Counted from the first letter of the stretch, positions 17,897 through 26,846 are shown. The stretch: 64,000 bases of DNA from Nocardia mangyaensis (GCF_001886715.1 NZ_CP018082.1:1116001-1180000), one strand, 5' to 3'. Numbers and translations are program-made. The notes: generated by a model from the sequence alone, not told the origin.

Positions 17897-18946
17897 TCAG
17901 TCGATCCGGTAGACCCGGACGGCATTGCCGCCGAACACCTTCCGCAGGTCCTCGGGACCGGCGCCCGCGTCGGTGAGTCCGGTGGCGACGGTCTCGGCCG
18001 CGCCCGACAGGGTGGTGATCGGTTTGTCGATCGGGAAGTTCGAGCCCCAGATCAGCCGGTCGGCGCCGAAGACCGCCAGCGCGTGTCCCAGTAGCGGACC
18101 CACCCGGTCGACCAGGGTCGACACCGGTGTCGTGGTGCCGCGCCGCGGGACCGGGTGCCCGAGGACCGGCATCATCAGCCCGCTCACCTTCGCCACCACA
18201 TTCGGTTGCGCGGCCAGGTCGGTGAGGTCGTCGCACCAGCGCTCGAACAGGCCGCGGCGCTGCGCGGCGGTGCGGCCGGTGTCCTGCCCGAAGATGCCCG
18301 CCGGGGTACCCAGGTGGTCGAGCACGATCGGCACCTCGGGATACCGTTCGGCCAGCGCCGTCACCTCGGGCAGCTGCCCCGAGTAGACCCACGCCTCGAA
18401 CGAGAGCCCGCGCTCGGCCAGCCGTCCGAATCCGGTCAGGAAGGCGGGTGCGGTGAGCGCGCCGTCGTGCGCGGCGAAGGACTTGATATCCGGATCCGGA
18501 TGGTGGGCGACCATCGTCCTGATCCCGCGGAACTGCGGCGAGGCGGACTGATGGGCGTCCAGGACCGCACCGAAGTCGGCGGCTGCCGGATCGGCCGATC
18601 CGACGATCGCGGCCAGCACTGGGGTGTCGACGCCGAACGGCAGGCTCGCCACCCAGCGCGTCTCGTCGGCTTTGGCGCCGTCCCACTCCACCTCGACGTG
18701 CACGATCGACGACACCGGCGTCGCGCCCAGATCCGAACGGTAATTCGCAGGCAGATACGGATTCAGATACGCGGTCGGGTCACCGACGAATTGCCGGTCA
18801 CGCCGCGGCGCCAGTTTCGCCGCGATATCCACCGGGAGCGGGATGTAGCGCATCAGCTTGGCCAGTGTGCTGAATTCCCGCGGTGTCGCGTGCGGGTCCC
18901 ACTGGTGGATGTGCGCATCGATGATGTCGAGGCCGGTCAGATCCAT
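17897..18946 (-). CDS. Amidohydrolase_2 family metal-dependent hydrolase
   Basis: About 349 residues, a TIM-barrel hydrolase. Seen: the N-terminal metal motif IIDAHIHQWDP, a central IVLDHLGTPAG with the metal-ligand His, VVAKVSGL, and RLIWGSNFPIDKPI with the late acidic/Asn site typical of 2-pyrone-4,6-dicarboxylate lactonase-like enzymes. It probably hydrolyses a lactone or ring C-C or C-O bond. It lies on the same strand as, and downstream of, the monooxygenase operon, fitting hydrolysis of a monooxygenase product, but a 77-bp gap separates it from the next gene. A GTG at 18988 is an alternative start. Confidence 0.82.
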   Translation of the reverse strand: MDLTGLDIIDAHIHQWDPHATPREFSTLAKLMRYIPLPVDIAAKLAPRRDRQFVGDPTAYLNPYLPANYRSDLGATPVSSIVHVEVEWDGAKADETRWVASLPFGVDTPVLAAIVGSADPAAADFGAVLDAHQSASPQFRGIRTMVAHHPDPDIKSFAAHDGALTAPAFLTGFGRLAERGLSFEAWVYSGQLPEVTALAERYPEVPIVLDHLGTPAGIFGQDTGRTAAQRRGLFERWCDDLTDLAAQPNVVAKVSGLMMPVLGHPVPRRGTTTPVSTLVDRVGPLLGHALAVFGADRLIWGSNFPIDKPITTLSGAAETVATGLTDAGAGPEDLRKVFGGNAVRVYRID

Positions 18947-19033
18947 ACTGTGCGTCCCATCGCCGCCGTCTGCTCCCGTGATTGTCACACGCGCCGACCA
19001 GGGACGGACCGGTTCGTAGGTCCCGTCGGGGAT

Positions 19034-19438
19034 TCAGCGCTGGAGGAGCGCGACCGCGACGATGAGCAGTGGCACGAGGATCGCGGTCGCGAAGATCGCG
19101 ATCTTGGCACGCATGCCCGGCCGCTCCTGCGGGACGAAACCGGCGGCTCCCCGGCTGTGAATGGTGTAGGGCGCCGCGTAGTAGAGATGGACCGGGCCGC
19201 GGGTGGTATCGATGTCGAGCGTCGCCCGGCCGCACCGCCAGGCGTACTGCGACCACAACTGGACCCGATGGTGTCCGGGCAGCAGCTGGAAGTGATTCGG
19301 CCCGGGACGCAGTTCCACGACGTGACCCGGCGCGAACTCGGCCATCATGGTCGCCCGGCGGTGCCTGAGCTTGATCCCGGTCGACGCCGTGATCGCGACG
19401 GGAACAGTGGTCGGGTGAGAGGGTCGCGCTGGATGCAC
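19034..19438 (-). CDS. Small protein with C-terminal membrane anchor
   Basis: About 134 residues and of unknown function. The soluble part has a beta-rich pattern (VVELRPGPNHFQLLPGHHRV, then LDIDTTRGPVHLYYAAPYTI), and the last 23 residues form one transmembrane helix (MRAKIAIFATAILVPLLIVAVA) with a short tail, so the bulk faces one side as a tail-anchored protein. I set the start at the GTG 19438 because it has GGTAGG 10 bp upstream and avoids overlap with the monooxygenase gene ending at 19450. Likely the fifth gene of the SDR-to-hydrolase operon. Confidence 0.6.
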   Translation of the reverse strand: MHPARPSHPTTVPVAITASTGIKLRHRRATMMAEFAPGHVVELRPGPNHFQLLPGHHRVQLWSQYAWRCGRATLDIDTTRGPVHLYYAAPYTIHSRGAAGFVPQERPGMRAKIAIFATAILVPLLIVAVALLQR

Positions 19439-19449
19439 GAACAGAGAAC

Positions 19450-20970
19450 CTACCGTGACCGCGATACCTCGGCCGGTCGCTCTCCGTGCGTGAACTCGTA
19501 GTCGTCGAGGTCGAAGTGACCACTGCGCCAAGCCGATTCCACCGTCGAGGACGGTCGCAGCGGAACATCGCCGTGCTGGTCGAAGTAGTAGCTGTTGGCC
19601 ACCGCGCAGCTGTCCTGCCAGAACACCTGCCCGCCGCGCCGAGCCAGCATCTCCCGGAAGAATCGGTCATTCGCTTCGCCGGACACCTCGACTCTGGCTG
19701 CCCCCACGGTGCGCGCGTGCCGCAGGCACCGCAGAATATGGCGGGTCTGATTCTCGATCAGCGTGAAATACGACGCGCCGTTGTAGCCATAGGGCCCGAT
19801 GATCGAGAAATAGTTGGGGAAGCCCGGCACGGTGACGCCCTCATAAGCCTGCAATCGGTTCTCGTCCCACCATTTCTCCAGATCACGGCCACCGACCCCG
19901 TGCAGGTCGTAGGTCGGCATGTTGCCCGATTCCATCACCTTGAATCCGGTGGCCAGGATCAGGACATCGGCCGCGTGCTCGACCCCGGACGCCGTGCGCA
20001 CACCGGTGGCGGTGACCTCGGCGATGGCATCGGTCTCCAAGGTGACATTCGATCGGTTGAAGGTGGCGAGGTAGTCGTTGGAGAAACTCGGCCGCTTGCA
20101 GCCGAGGGCGTATTTCGGGGTGAGCGCGGCCCGCGTCGCCGGGTCCTTCACCTGCCGCCGCAGATGCGCCAGACCGGCGCGTTCCCCGATCGCCGCGGTG
20201 GGCAGCGAGGTGTAATAGTGCGCGGCCAGCGGGAAGGTGAGTTCGACGTAGGTCTGGCTGATCAGCCGGGTCAGGGCGCGTCCGCCGGGGACTTTCAGCG
20301 CCAGCCGGGCGGCGGCGGGAAGTGGCATGTCGGGCCGCGGCAGGCACCAGATCGGCGTGCGCTGGAAGACCGTCAACTGCTCCACCTCGGGGGCGATCTC
20401 GGGAATCACCTGCACGGCCGAGGCTCCGGTGCCGATGATCGCCACCCGCTTGCCCCGCAGATCCTGGCGGTGATCCCAGCGCGAGGTGTGCATGGTGATG
20501 CCGGCGAATTCCTCGATGCCCGCGATCTCGGGCAGTTTCGGGCGGGTGAGTACACCGGTCGCGCTGATCACGAAGCGCGCCGTCAGTTCCGCGCCGTCGG
20601 CGGTCCGCAGAACCCAGCGGCCGCCTTCCTCGTCGAAGTCGGCGGCGAGGACGGTGGTGCCGAAGCGAATGCGCGAGCGCAATTCATACTTGTCGACACA
20701 CGATTCGGCGTAGGCCTTGAGTTCGCGACCGGGCGCGTACACCCGCGACCAATCGGTGCGCTGTTCGAAGGAGAACTGATAGCTGAACGACGGAATATCA
20801 ACGGCGACACCGGGATAGGTGTTCCAGTGCCAGGTGCCACCGACACCGTCGGCATCGTCGACGATCAGGAAGTCGTCGAATCCGGCCTTGCGCAACTCGA
20901 TCGCCGCGCCGATGCCGGAGAACCCGGCCCCGACGATGACGATCTCGTTGTCGACTCCAGCGGTGGTCAT
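19450..20970 (-). CDS. Baeyer-Villiger-type flavin monooxygenase
   Basis: 506-residue class B flavoprotein monooxygenase. FAD Rossmann motif VGAGFSGIG begins at 13; GVGGTWHWNTYPGVAVDIP (42-60) is typical; the Baeyer-Villiger fingerprint F-x-G-x3-H-T-x2-W is at 155-165 (FAGITMHTSRW); the NADPH motif GTGASA is at 180; the active-site Arg lies in LGCKRPSFSNDYL. It would insert oxygen into a ketone (giving an ester or lactone) or oxidise a heteroatom using NADPH and O2. The ATG overlaps the stop of the fragment gene upstream by 4 bp. The neighbouring SDR could feed it a ketone and the hydrolase cut the product. Confidence 0.92.
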   Translation of the reverse strand: MTTAGVDNEIVIVGAGFSGIGAAIELRKAGFDDFLIVDDADGVGGTWHWNTYPGVAVDIPSFSYQFSFEQRTDWSRVYAPGRELKAYAESCVDKYELRSRIRFGTTVLAADFDEEGGRWVLRTADGAELTARFVISATGVLTRPKLPEIAGIEEFAGITMHTSRWDHRQDLRGKRVAIIGTGASAVQVIPEIAPEVEQLTVFQRTPIWCLPRPDMPLPAAARLALKVPGGRALTRLISQTYVELTFPLAAHYYTSLPTAAIGERAGLAHLRRQVKDPATRAALTPKYALGCKRPSFSNDYLATFNRSNVTLETDAIAEVTATGVRTASGVEHAADVLILATGFKVMESGNMPTYDLHGVGGRDLEKWWDENRLQAYEGVTVPGFPNYFSIIGPYGYNGASYFTLIENQTRHILRCLRHARTVGAARVEVSGEANDRFFREMLARRGGQVFWQDSCAVANSYYFDQHGDVPLRPSSTVESAWRSGHFDLDDYEFTHGERPAEVSRSR

Positions 20971-21530
20971 GCTGTCTCCTTCATCCGGGTGGGAATGCCG
21001 GTGTAGCGGGTGCTGCTCGCGCCGTCGATCGTGCGGACGACGTGTTGCGCGTCGTCGGCGTAGACGATGGTGTCCACCCGGTGCTCGATGCCGTCGACGG
21101 TGCGCACACCCAGCGGCGCCAGGCGCGCGATCGGCCAGGTGACCAGCGTGCAGTGCGGTTGCCGCAGCGTGCGGTAGTAGCTGTTGTGCACCGCGACGCC
21201 CGCGGTGTCGTCGGGCGTCAGTCGGTGCCGCAGCCACGAATCATGAATTTGCGCACGAAGATTCACCCGCGCGGCCAGTCGCACCAGACGCTGTGGCGCG
21301 CGGCGCAGCAGCGCGGCGGGCAGGGGGGCGCGGGGCAGGATCCACGTCGCGTCGGTTTGGAACACCGTCACCCGCGCGGCCTCGGCGGCGATGCCGGGCA
21401 GCAGGCGGGCCGCGGCCGCACCGCTGCCGATGATCGCGACGCGCTCGCCCACGAAATCCCGGCGGGGCAGGAACGCCGTGCAGTGCGTCTGCCGACCGGT
21501 GAACGTGTCGTCGTGGCGGGGCGCCGTCAT
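20967..21530 (-). CDS. Monooxygenase-like NADP-domain protein lacking the FAD domain
   Basis: 187 residues that align only with the middle of the adjacent Baeyer-Villiger enzyme: FTGRQTH matches FAGITMH, then VGERVAIIGSGAAAARLLPG matches the NADPH motif region, then VTVFQTDATWILPR matches VTVFQRTPIWCLPR. The N-terminal FAD-binding half, the active-site Lys-Arg-Pro segment and the C-terminal half are absent. The reading frame is intact, and its start and stop overlap both neighbours by ATGA, so it looks expressed and not decaying. Probably a non-catalytic or accessory paralogue; a degenerate remnant is the alternative. Confidence 0.72.
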   Translation of the reverse strand: MTAPRHDDTFTGRQTHCTAFLPRRDFVGERVAIIGSGAAAARLLPGIAAEAARVTVFQTDATWILPRAPLPAALLRRAPQRLVRLAARVNLRAQIHDSWLRHRLTPDDTAGVAVHNSYYRTLRQPHCTLVTWPIARLAPLGVRTVDGIEHRVDTIVYADDAQHVVRTIDGASSTRYTGIPTRMKETA

Positions 21531-22450
21531 TTCGCCACCGGTTCGTAGGTGAGTTCCTTGACCCAGGAGGGACGGCGGCCGAGCACTCGGATCGGAAACC
21601 GGTCGATGCAGGCATTGGTCACATCGGCAACCAGCTGGAACGGCTGACGACGGTGGATCGTGGCCTTACCGTGCATCGTCACCACGTGATAGAGCGGCAT
21701 CCGCCGGATGTCGGGACTGCGCTCGCCCACGTTCTCGTAGCGCCGCACCGCTTGCCACAGTTTCTCCTCGTCGAGGCCGAGGGCGATGATGTTGGTCGAC
21801 ATCCGCGACAGCAGCGGCGCGTAGAGCAACGCGCCGAGCACGAACGACGGGCGTACCGCGAAACCCGCTGTCTCGATGGCGATCTTGCGCAATGGTCCGG
21901 CACCGAGCTGCTCGAGCACCTGGAATCCGACGGCCAGGTGGCGAGATTCGTCGTTGTTGATGTGCCGGAACACCTGGTGGCACACGGGATCGTCGACCTC
22001 GTCGAGCAGGAACTTCACCAGAGCGCCGTCCAGCGCTGTCTCCAGCGAGGGGATGACGGTGCCGAGCACCGGCAGGCTCAGCTGCTCGGCGTAGCGGTCG
22101 AGCCAGCTGATGACCAGGCGAATGTTCTTGTTGGGCTCGGGCATCGCGTCGCCGTCGAGCATGCCCCAGCGGCGCATCAGGGCCGGTTCGGCATTGGCGT
22201 GCTTCTGTTCCTCGGCGTGGAAGTGCTTGTAGATCTCGCGCAGCGCGCCGGGTGGGGCCTGGCGCACCAGGGCGGCGAAACCGCGGGCGCCGACGTGTTC
22301 GATCCACACCAGATCGGCCATGAAAGTGGCCAGGCGCGGTCGCTGCTCGTCGGTGATGGTCTCGGCGCCCGGTGCGTCCCAGTCGATGTCGGCCAGGGCC
22401 CACTGCCTGGCGCGAATCGTGGCGAGCATGTCGGGATAGGCGAACGTCAT
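21527..22450 (-). CDS. Ferritin-like diiron protein
   Basis: 307 residues in a four-helix ferritin-like fold. Metal ligands fit the E...ExxH...E...ExxH pattern of diiron carboxylate proteins: Glu51 (WIEHVG), Glu81-His84 (HAEEQKH), Glu137 (PSLETALDG) and Glu168-His171 (NNDESRH). Such proteins activate O2 for hydroxylation, desaturation or N-oxidation. It stands between an SDR gene and the flavoprotein genes, overlapping the latter by ATGA. No electron-transfer partner is encoded next to it. The substrate is unknown. Confidence 0.78.
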   Translation of the reverse strand: MTFAYPDMLATIRARQWALADIDWDAPGAETITDEQRPRLATFMADLVWIEHVGARGFAALVRQAPPGALREIYKHFHAEEQKHANAEPALMRRWGMLDGDAMPEPNKNIRLVISWLDRYAEQLSLPVLGTVIPSLETALDGALVKFLLDEVDDPVCHQVFRHINNDESRHLAVGFQVLEQLGAGPLRKIAIETAGFAVRPSFVLGALLYAPLLSRMSTNIIALGLDEEKLWQAVRRYENVGERSPDIRRMPLYHVVTMHGKATIHRRQPFQLVADVTNACIDRFPIRVLGRRPSWVKELTYEPVAK

Positions 22451-22476
22451 TGTTCGATCTCCTCCTGTGTGGCGGA

Positions 22477-23313
22477 TCAGCGCACGACCCGCTCCAGCAG
22501 GCCCGCCGAACGGGTGTAGGTGGCGGGCATCAGACGCTTGGCCTGCCACAGCAATTTGGCTTCGACCTGCGGAACCACATAGAGGTCACCGCGATCGACG
22601 GCGTCGAGGGTGGTGCGGGCGATCGCGGACGGGGCGCGTCCGGTCCAGCGCAGCAGCAGGCCGCCGAGCCGCTCGGCGGTGTCGTCCATCGGTGAGTCCG
22701 TCCGCATGATGTTGGTTTTCACGCCGGTCGGGCACAACACGGTGACACCGACGCCGGTCCCGGCCAGCTCCGCCGACATCGTCTCCGACAGCGCGAGCAC
22801 CCCCGCTTTGCTCACGTTGTAGGCCGCCATTCGCGGCGCGGCGCCGAATGCGGCCGCCGAAGCCACATTGACCAGCGCGCCGCGGCCCGCCGCGCGCAGG
22901 ATCGGCGTGAAGACGTGGCAGCCGTTGATCACGCCCCACAGGTTGACCCCGAGCGTGCGCTGCCAGTCCGCCAGCGTGAACTCGCCGACCACCGGGCCGC
23001 CTGCGCCGATACCCGCGTTGTTGATCACGAGGGTGGGCGCGCCGCCGAACCAGTCCTGCGCGGTGGTCGACAGTTCGGTGACTTCGTCTATCGCGGTGAC
23101 ATCGCAGCGGACGCCGATCGCCTTGCTACCCGCGGCCTCGATGAGCCCGACGGTCTCCTCGGCGCGCTCGGGTTCGATGTCGGAACACAGCACCCGTCCG
23201 CCGCGCCTGCCGAGTTCCACCGCGAACGCGCGGCCGATACCGCTGCCCGCACCGGTGACCACGGCATCGGCCCCGTCGGTTCGACGGCGTCCGCCGAAAG
23301 GAAACAGTCGCAT
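22477..23313 (-). CDS. SDR-family dehydrogenase, first gene of monooxygenase operon
   Basis: 278-residue classical SDR: TGAGSGIG at 20-27, NNAG at 98-101, Tyr165-x3-Lys169 (YNVSK). CSDIEPER after strand 2 suggests NAD(H). It resembles the SadH-type SDRs that sit with flavin monooxygenases in mycolata. It is the promoter-proximal gene: the start is 102 bp from the divergent TetR gene and about 33 bp from the perfect operator palindrome, and the diiron gene follows after 26 bp. Likely role: oxidising an alcohol to the ketone used by the monooxygenase. Confidence 0.87.
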   Translation of the reverse strand: MRLFPFGGRRRTDGADAVVTGAGSGIGRAFAVELGRRGGRVLCSDIEPERAEETVGLIEAAGSKAIGVRCDVTAIDEVTELSTTAQDWFGGAPTLVINNAGIGAGGPVVGEFTLADWQRTLGVNLWGVINGCHVFTPILRAAGRGALVNVASAAAFGAAPRMAAYNVSKAGVLALSETMSAELAGTGVGVTVLCPTGVKTNIMRTDSPMDDTAERLGGLLLRWTGRAPSAIARTTLDAVDRGDLYVVPQVEAKLLWQAKRLMPATYTRSAGLLERVVR

Positions 23314-23345
23314 GGCAACTCCCGGTTCACCCGGCGAGGCCCATA

Positions 23346-23367
23346 ATTGGTGGCGTATGCCACCAAT
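23346..23367. promoter_or_regulatory. TetR operator palindrome
   Basis: Perfect inverted repeat ATTGGTGGC-gtat-GCCACCAAT in the 102-bp gap between the SDR operon and the divergent TetR gene. A further half-site CACCAAT follows at 23380-23386. Arm length, symmetry and location are those of a TetR-family operator able to control both directions. Binding is inferred. Confidence 0.75.
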
Positions 23368-23415
23368 GGCCGCACCTGACACCAATTAGGCGCGCGACGG
23401 GGTACTTTGTCAACC

Positions 23416-24066
23416 ATGGATGTGCGCGCACCGGCCCGGACCTGGGGCGGGCGAACCGCCGACGAGCGTAGAGTGCAACGGCGCGACGCCCTGGTGACGG
23501 CCGCCCTCGACATCTGGCTCGACAGCGGCTGGGCCGCGGTGACCATGCGCGGGGTGTGTCAGCGCGCCGGCCTCAACGACCGGTACTTCTACGAGAACTT
23601 CGCCGACCGCGACGCACTGCTCGCCGCGGCCTGGGACCAGGTCTGTGTCGAGGTCTTCGCCGATCTGGCGGCCGTCGTCGCCGAGCACACCGGCAGCACC
23701 CCGCTCGAGATCCTGCGCGCCGCCATCGCCCGCGCTGTCGAATTGCAGACCGACCCGCGCGGTCGGGCCCGCATCCTGCTCGCCGATCACGCGGGCAGTG
23801 CCGTGCTCGAACAGCGACGCAAGACCATGCTCACCGACGCCACCGACCTGCTCATCGCCGCCGCCTGGCCCTACCTGCGCCCCGACGTCGACGAGACCGC
23901 CGTGCGCATGAGCACCCTGGCGGGCATCGGCGGTTTCATCGAACTCCTCACCGCCTGGCGTACCGGCGCACTCGATGTCGACACCGACCGCATCGTCGAC
24001 CACACCAGCGCCATCGCGACCCAGCTCGGCGCGATGTTCCTGCCGCCGGAGATCATCGGCGGCTGA
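23416..24066 (+). CDS. TetR-family regulator of the monooxygenase operon
   Basis: 216 residues. The N-terminal TetR helix-turn-helix has RRDALVTAALDIWLDSGWAA, then VTMRGVCQRAGLNDRYFYENF; the C-terminal ligand domain is variable and all-helical. It is divergent from the SDR-diiron-monooxygenase operon with a perfect palindrome in between, so it most likely represses that operon and itself, and is released by a pathway substrate. The start is the ATG at 23416 (codons before it lack a ribosome site). Confidence 0.9.
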   Translation: MDVRAPARTWGGRTADERRVQRRDALVTAALDIWLDSGWAAVTMRGVCQRAGLNDRYFYENFADRDALLAAAWDQVCVEVFADLAAVVAEHTGSTPLEILRAAIARAVELQTDPRGRARILLADHAGSAVLEQRRKTMLTDATDLLIAAAWPYLRPDVDETAVRMSTLAGIGGFIELLTAWRTGALDVDTDRIVDHTSAIATQLGAMFLPPEIIGG

Positions 24067-24096
24067 GCCCGGCCGATCCAGGGCGGCCCGGTCCAG

Positions 24097-24140
24097 CGTG
24101 GTGTGGCCCCGCGGGCGTGGTGTGGTCCCGCGTGGTGTGG
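24097..24140 (+). repeat. Degenerate CGTGGTGTGG repeats in a 295-bp gene-free gap
   Basis: The gap 24067-24361 holds no convincing gene. Three exact copies of CGTGGTGTGG start at 24097, 24116 and 24131, and looser GCGTGG/GGCGCGG copies continue to about 24260. The stretch is strongly strand-biased (G and T rich on the plus strand), unlike the flanking coding DNA. Origin and function are unknown. Confidence 0.6.
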
Positions 24141-24361
24141 TGCGGCCTTGCGTGGTCCAGCCGTGGTGGTACGGCACGGCGCAAGTCTGGCGCTGGCAGC
24201 GTGGCGCGGAATGGCGCGGTTCAGCGTGGCACGGCGCGCCGTGGGCGGGGTCGCTGCTCGTCGTCGAACCCGGCTTGTCGAGCAGCGGCCTCGGGGGACC
24301 AGAGGGCAACGCACCGCGTGGAATCGCCGACGTGGCCGGCTCCCGCACACATACTCGACGG

Positions 24362-25327
24362 ATGGCTCGTGAGTACCGGGTGGGAACGGCGTTGGAGCGG
24401 CTGGTGGCCTCGGGTGTGATCAGCGCTGAGCAGCGGACGGCGATCGTCCGCACGATCGACGAGCAGGAACGGGCGCGGCGGGCGCCGGCGGGACGGGTGA
24501 TCGCGGAGATCGTCGCCTATCTCGGGGCCGGACTGGTGGCCGCGGGACTGGTGCTGTTCCTCGATCGCGCGTGGGTCGAGATCGCGCGCACCGGGCGGGT
24601 GGTGCTGCTGATGGTCGTCGCCGGGTGCGCCATCGGCGGCGCGGTCGTGCTGGCCGATGGGTGGCGCGGTGTGTTCCGGCGCGTGCCGATCGCCTCGCCG
24701 GGCCGCGTTCGGCTCGCGGCCGTGCTGCTCGCCTTGGCGGCGGGCGCGGTGACCGGCGCGGTGGCGACGGCGTTCGACACCCGGGGTCCTGACTGGGCAG
24801 CCCCGATCGCCGGGCTGCTGGTCGCGGTGCTCGGGTACCTCCTGGTCCCGAGCCTGCTCGGGATGGTCGCGGTGGCCGTGTTCGGCGTGGCCGGCATCGT
24901 CGAGCTGACCTCGGGAGTGTTCGCCGCGCGCTCGCCGTGGCAGGGGATCGCGCTGATGGTCTTCGGGGCGGGCTGGTTCGCGCTGGCCTCGGCACGGTTG
25001 GTCGTCGTCGACTGGGCCGGCTACCTGCTCGGGGGGATCGTGGCGGTGATCGGCGCGCAGTCGGTGACGCTCGGTGAATCCTGGTGGCGGCCGATGCTGA
25101 CCGGGCTGATCGGCGTGCTCTGCCTGGTGCTCTACCTGTGGCGACGCGAGGCCGTCCTCGTGCTCGGCGGGGCGTCGGCGGTCGCGATAGCGGTGGGTCA
25201 GGTGGTGGCCGACTACACGGCCGGTGGGCCCGCGGTGGCGAGTGCGGTGCTCGGCGTCGGCGCGGTGGTGCTCACGGTGGGCGTCCTCGTGCTGAACACC
25301 CGGTCGCAGCCGCGACCGCCCGACTGA
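24362..25327 (+). CDS. Polytopic membrane protein (DUF2157-like)
   Basis: 321 residues. A soluble N-terminal helix pair (about 1-45, ALERLVASGVISAEQRTAIV) is followed by about 9-10 hydrophobic helices to the end. The N-terminal pattern, a short helical domain saying sgvis-aeqr before many helices, resembles DUF2157 membrane proteins. No enzymatic motif is visible. The ATG at 24362 is the first good start after the repeat-rich gap. Confidence 0.72.
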   Translation: MAREYRVGTALERLVASGVISAEQRTAIVRTIDEQERARRAPAGRVIAEIVAYLGAGLVAAGLVLFLDRAWVEIARTGRVVLLMVVAGCAIGGAVVLADGWRGVFRRVPIASPGRVRLAAVLLALAAGAVTGAVATAFDTRGPDWAAPIAGLLVAVLGYLLVPSLLGMVAVAVFGVAGIVELTSGVFAARSPWQGIALMVFGAGWFALASARLVVVDWAGYLLGGIVAVIGAQSVTLGESWWRPMLTGLIGVLCLVLYLWRREAVLVLGGASAVAIAVGQVVADYTAGGPAVASAVLGVGAVVLTVGVLVLNTRSQPRPPD

Positions 25328-25330
25328 TCC

Positions 25331-25882
25331 TCAGCGGATCAGCGTGGTCTGCTGCGCGCGGATCGTGCGGAAGAAGCGCGGCCCCACATCGGAGCCGTCG
25401 TGGTTGTAGCTGTCGATGATCTCGGCCAGCTCCGCGGCCAGTCGGCGCAGATCCCTGGTCGCGGTGATGCGGTCGAACTCGTCGGCCTCCCAGCCCCACG
25501 CGGACGGGATGTTCTCGATGGTGACGACGATCTGATCGGCGAACGGCGTGCTCACCGCGACGGTCAGCTCGGCGGGTGCGGCGGCCAGCGGGCTGTGCAC
25601 GATCAGCTCACCCGGCGCGCCGGACGGCGCGAAATCGCGGGCGAAGGCGATGTCCTCGCGCACCGATTCCACGATCGAGGCAGTGCTCGCGTGCCTGCCC
25701 GGCCGGTCATGGCGCGAACCGTAGACGCGATCCGGCGATCCATGGGAAGTCTTGTCTCCGAGCGACTTTCGCAGAAGACGATCGAGCATGCGCTGGGCGG
25801 TCGCCCGCTCGCCCGCGCCGGTGTTCTCGTGCTCGATCAGCGCGCGCAGCCGAGTGATCCGCACGAAGTGGTCGGTGCCCAT
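25331..25882 (-). CDS. Hypothetical protein, DUF2786-like N-terminus
   Basis: 183 residues, soluble, convergent with the membrane protein gene (3 bp apart). The first about 40 residues (RLRALIEHENTGAGERATAQ, then RMLDRLL) resemble the short helical repeat of DUF2786 proteins; the rest (LTVAVSTPFADQIVVTIENI) looks like an alpha/beta domain. I do not recognise a catalytic motif. Function unknown. Confidence 0.6.
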   Translation of the reverse strand: MGTDHFVRITRLRALIEHENTGAGERATAQRMLDRLLRKSLGDKTSHGSPDRVYGSRHDRPGRHASTASIVESVREDIAFARDFAPSGAPGELIVHSPLAAAPAELTVAVSTPFADQIVVTIENIPSAWGWEADEFDRITATRDLRRLAAELAEIIDSYNHDGSDVGPRFFRTIRAQQTTLIR

Positions 25883-26051
25883 GCGCTGATTGTGCCGCAG
25901 AACGACCGGTGGGATGCGTCACACCGGGCCCGCCGGGCTTGTCGATACTAGGACATCCAACTTTATGGTGGCATACGTGACCGCGATGGCGGTGCCGCTG
26001 GGTATCGTCACACCGACCGTGACCGTTGTCCAAGAGCGTAAGAGGTGCCTG

Positions 26052-26846
26052 GTGACCGAATTCGAGACCATTCTGCTGGAACGCAAGGGCGGCAGCGAGG
26101 GTAAGGGCGGGGTCGGCTGGATCACGCTGAACCGGCCGAAGGCGCTCAACGCCCTCAACGCGCAGGTCCTCGACGACGTCATCGCCGCGCTCGACGAACT
26201 CGACCGCGACGATTCGATCGGCGCCGTCGTCATCACCGGGTCGGACAAGGCTTTCGCGGCCGGTGCCGACATCAAGGAAATGGCCCCCAAGTCCTACATG
26301 GACATGTTCCTGGCCGACTACTTCGCCCGCTGGGACCGCCTGGGCAACTTCCGCAAGCCCACGATCGCCGCCGTCTCCGGCTACGCCCTGGGTGGTGGCT
26401 GTGAGCTGGCCATGCTGTGCGACATCCTGATCGCCGCCGACACCGCCAAGTTCGGTCAGCCCGAGATCAAGCTGGGCGTGATCCCCGGTATCGGCGGCTC
26501 GCAGCGGCTGACCCGCGCGATCGGCAAGGCCAAGGCGATGGATCTCATCCTGACCGGCCGCAACATGGGCGCCGAGGAAGCCGAACGGGCCGGGCTCGTC
26601 TCGCGCATCGTGCCCGCCGACCAGCTGCTCGACACCGCGCTCGAGACCGCGACGACCATCGCCTCGATGTCGCTGCCGGTGGCCATGATCGCCAAGGAGG
26701 CGGTGAACCGCTCCTTCGAGACCACTCTGGGCGAGGGCCTGCTGTTCGAGCGGCGGGTGTTCCACTCGCTGTTCGCCACCGACGATCAGAAGGAAGGCAT
26801 GGCCGCCTTCGTCGAGAAGCGGACGCCGAACTTCACCAACAGCTAG
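26052..26846 (+). CDS. Enoyl-CoA hydratase (crotonase, EchA8-like)
   Basis: 264 residues. Crotonase features: [11 protein letters not shown] near 27-37, the oxyanion-hole loops [10 protein letters not shown] (68-77) and [10 protein letters not shown] (112-121), and the two catalytic glutamates Glu118 and Glu138 ([13 protein letters not shown]). This is the true hydratase pattern, with both acids kept, close to mycobacterial EchA8. It hydrates trans-2-enoyl-CoA in beta-oxidation. I chose the GTG at 26052 with AGAGG upstream; in-frame codons from 25965 would add a leader unlike the family. Its stop overlaps the convergent neighbour by 4 bp (CTAG). Confidence 0.9.
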   Translation: MTEFETILLERKGGSEGKGGVGWITLNRPKALNALNAQVLDDVIAALDELDRDDSIGAVVITGSDKAFAAGADIKEMAPKSYMDMFLADYFARWDRLGNFRKPTIAAVSGYALGGGCELAMLCDILIAADTAKFGQPEIKLGVIPGIGGSQRLTRAIGKAKAMDLILTGRNMGAEEAERAGLVSRIVPADQLLDTALETATTIASMSLPVAMIAKEAVNRSFETTLGEGLLFERRVFHSLFATDDQKEGMAAFVEKRTPNFTNS

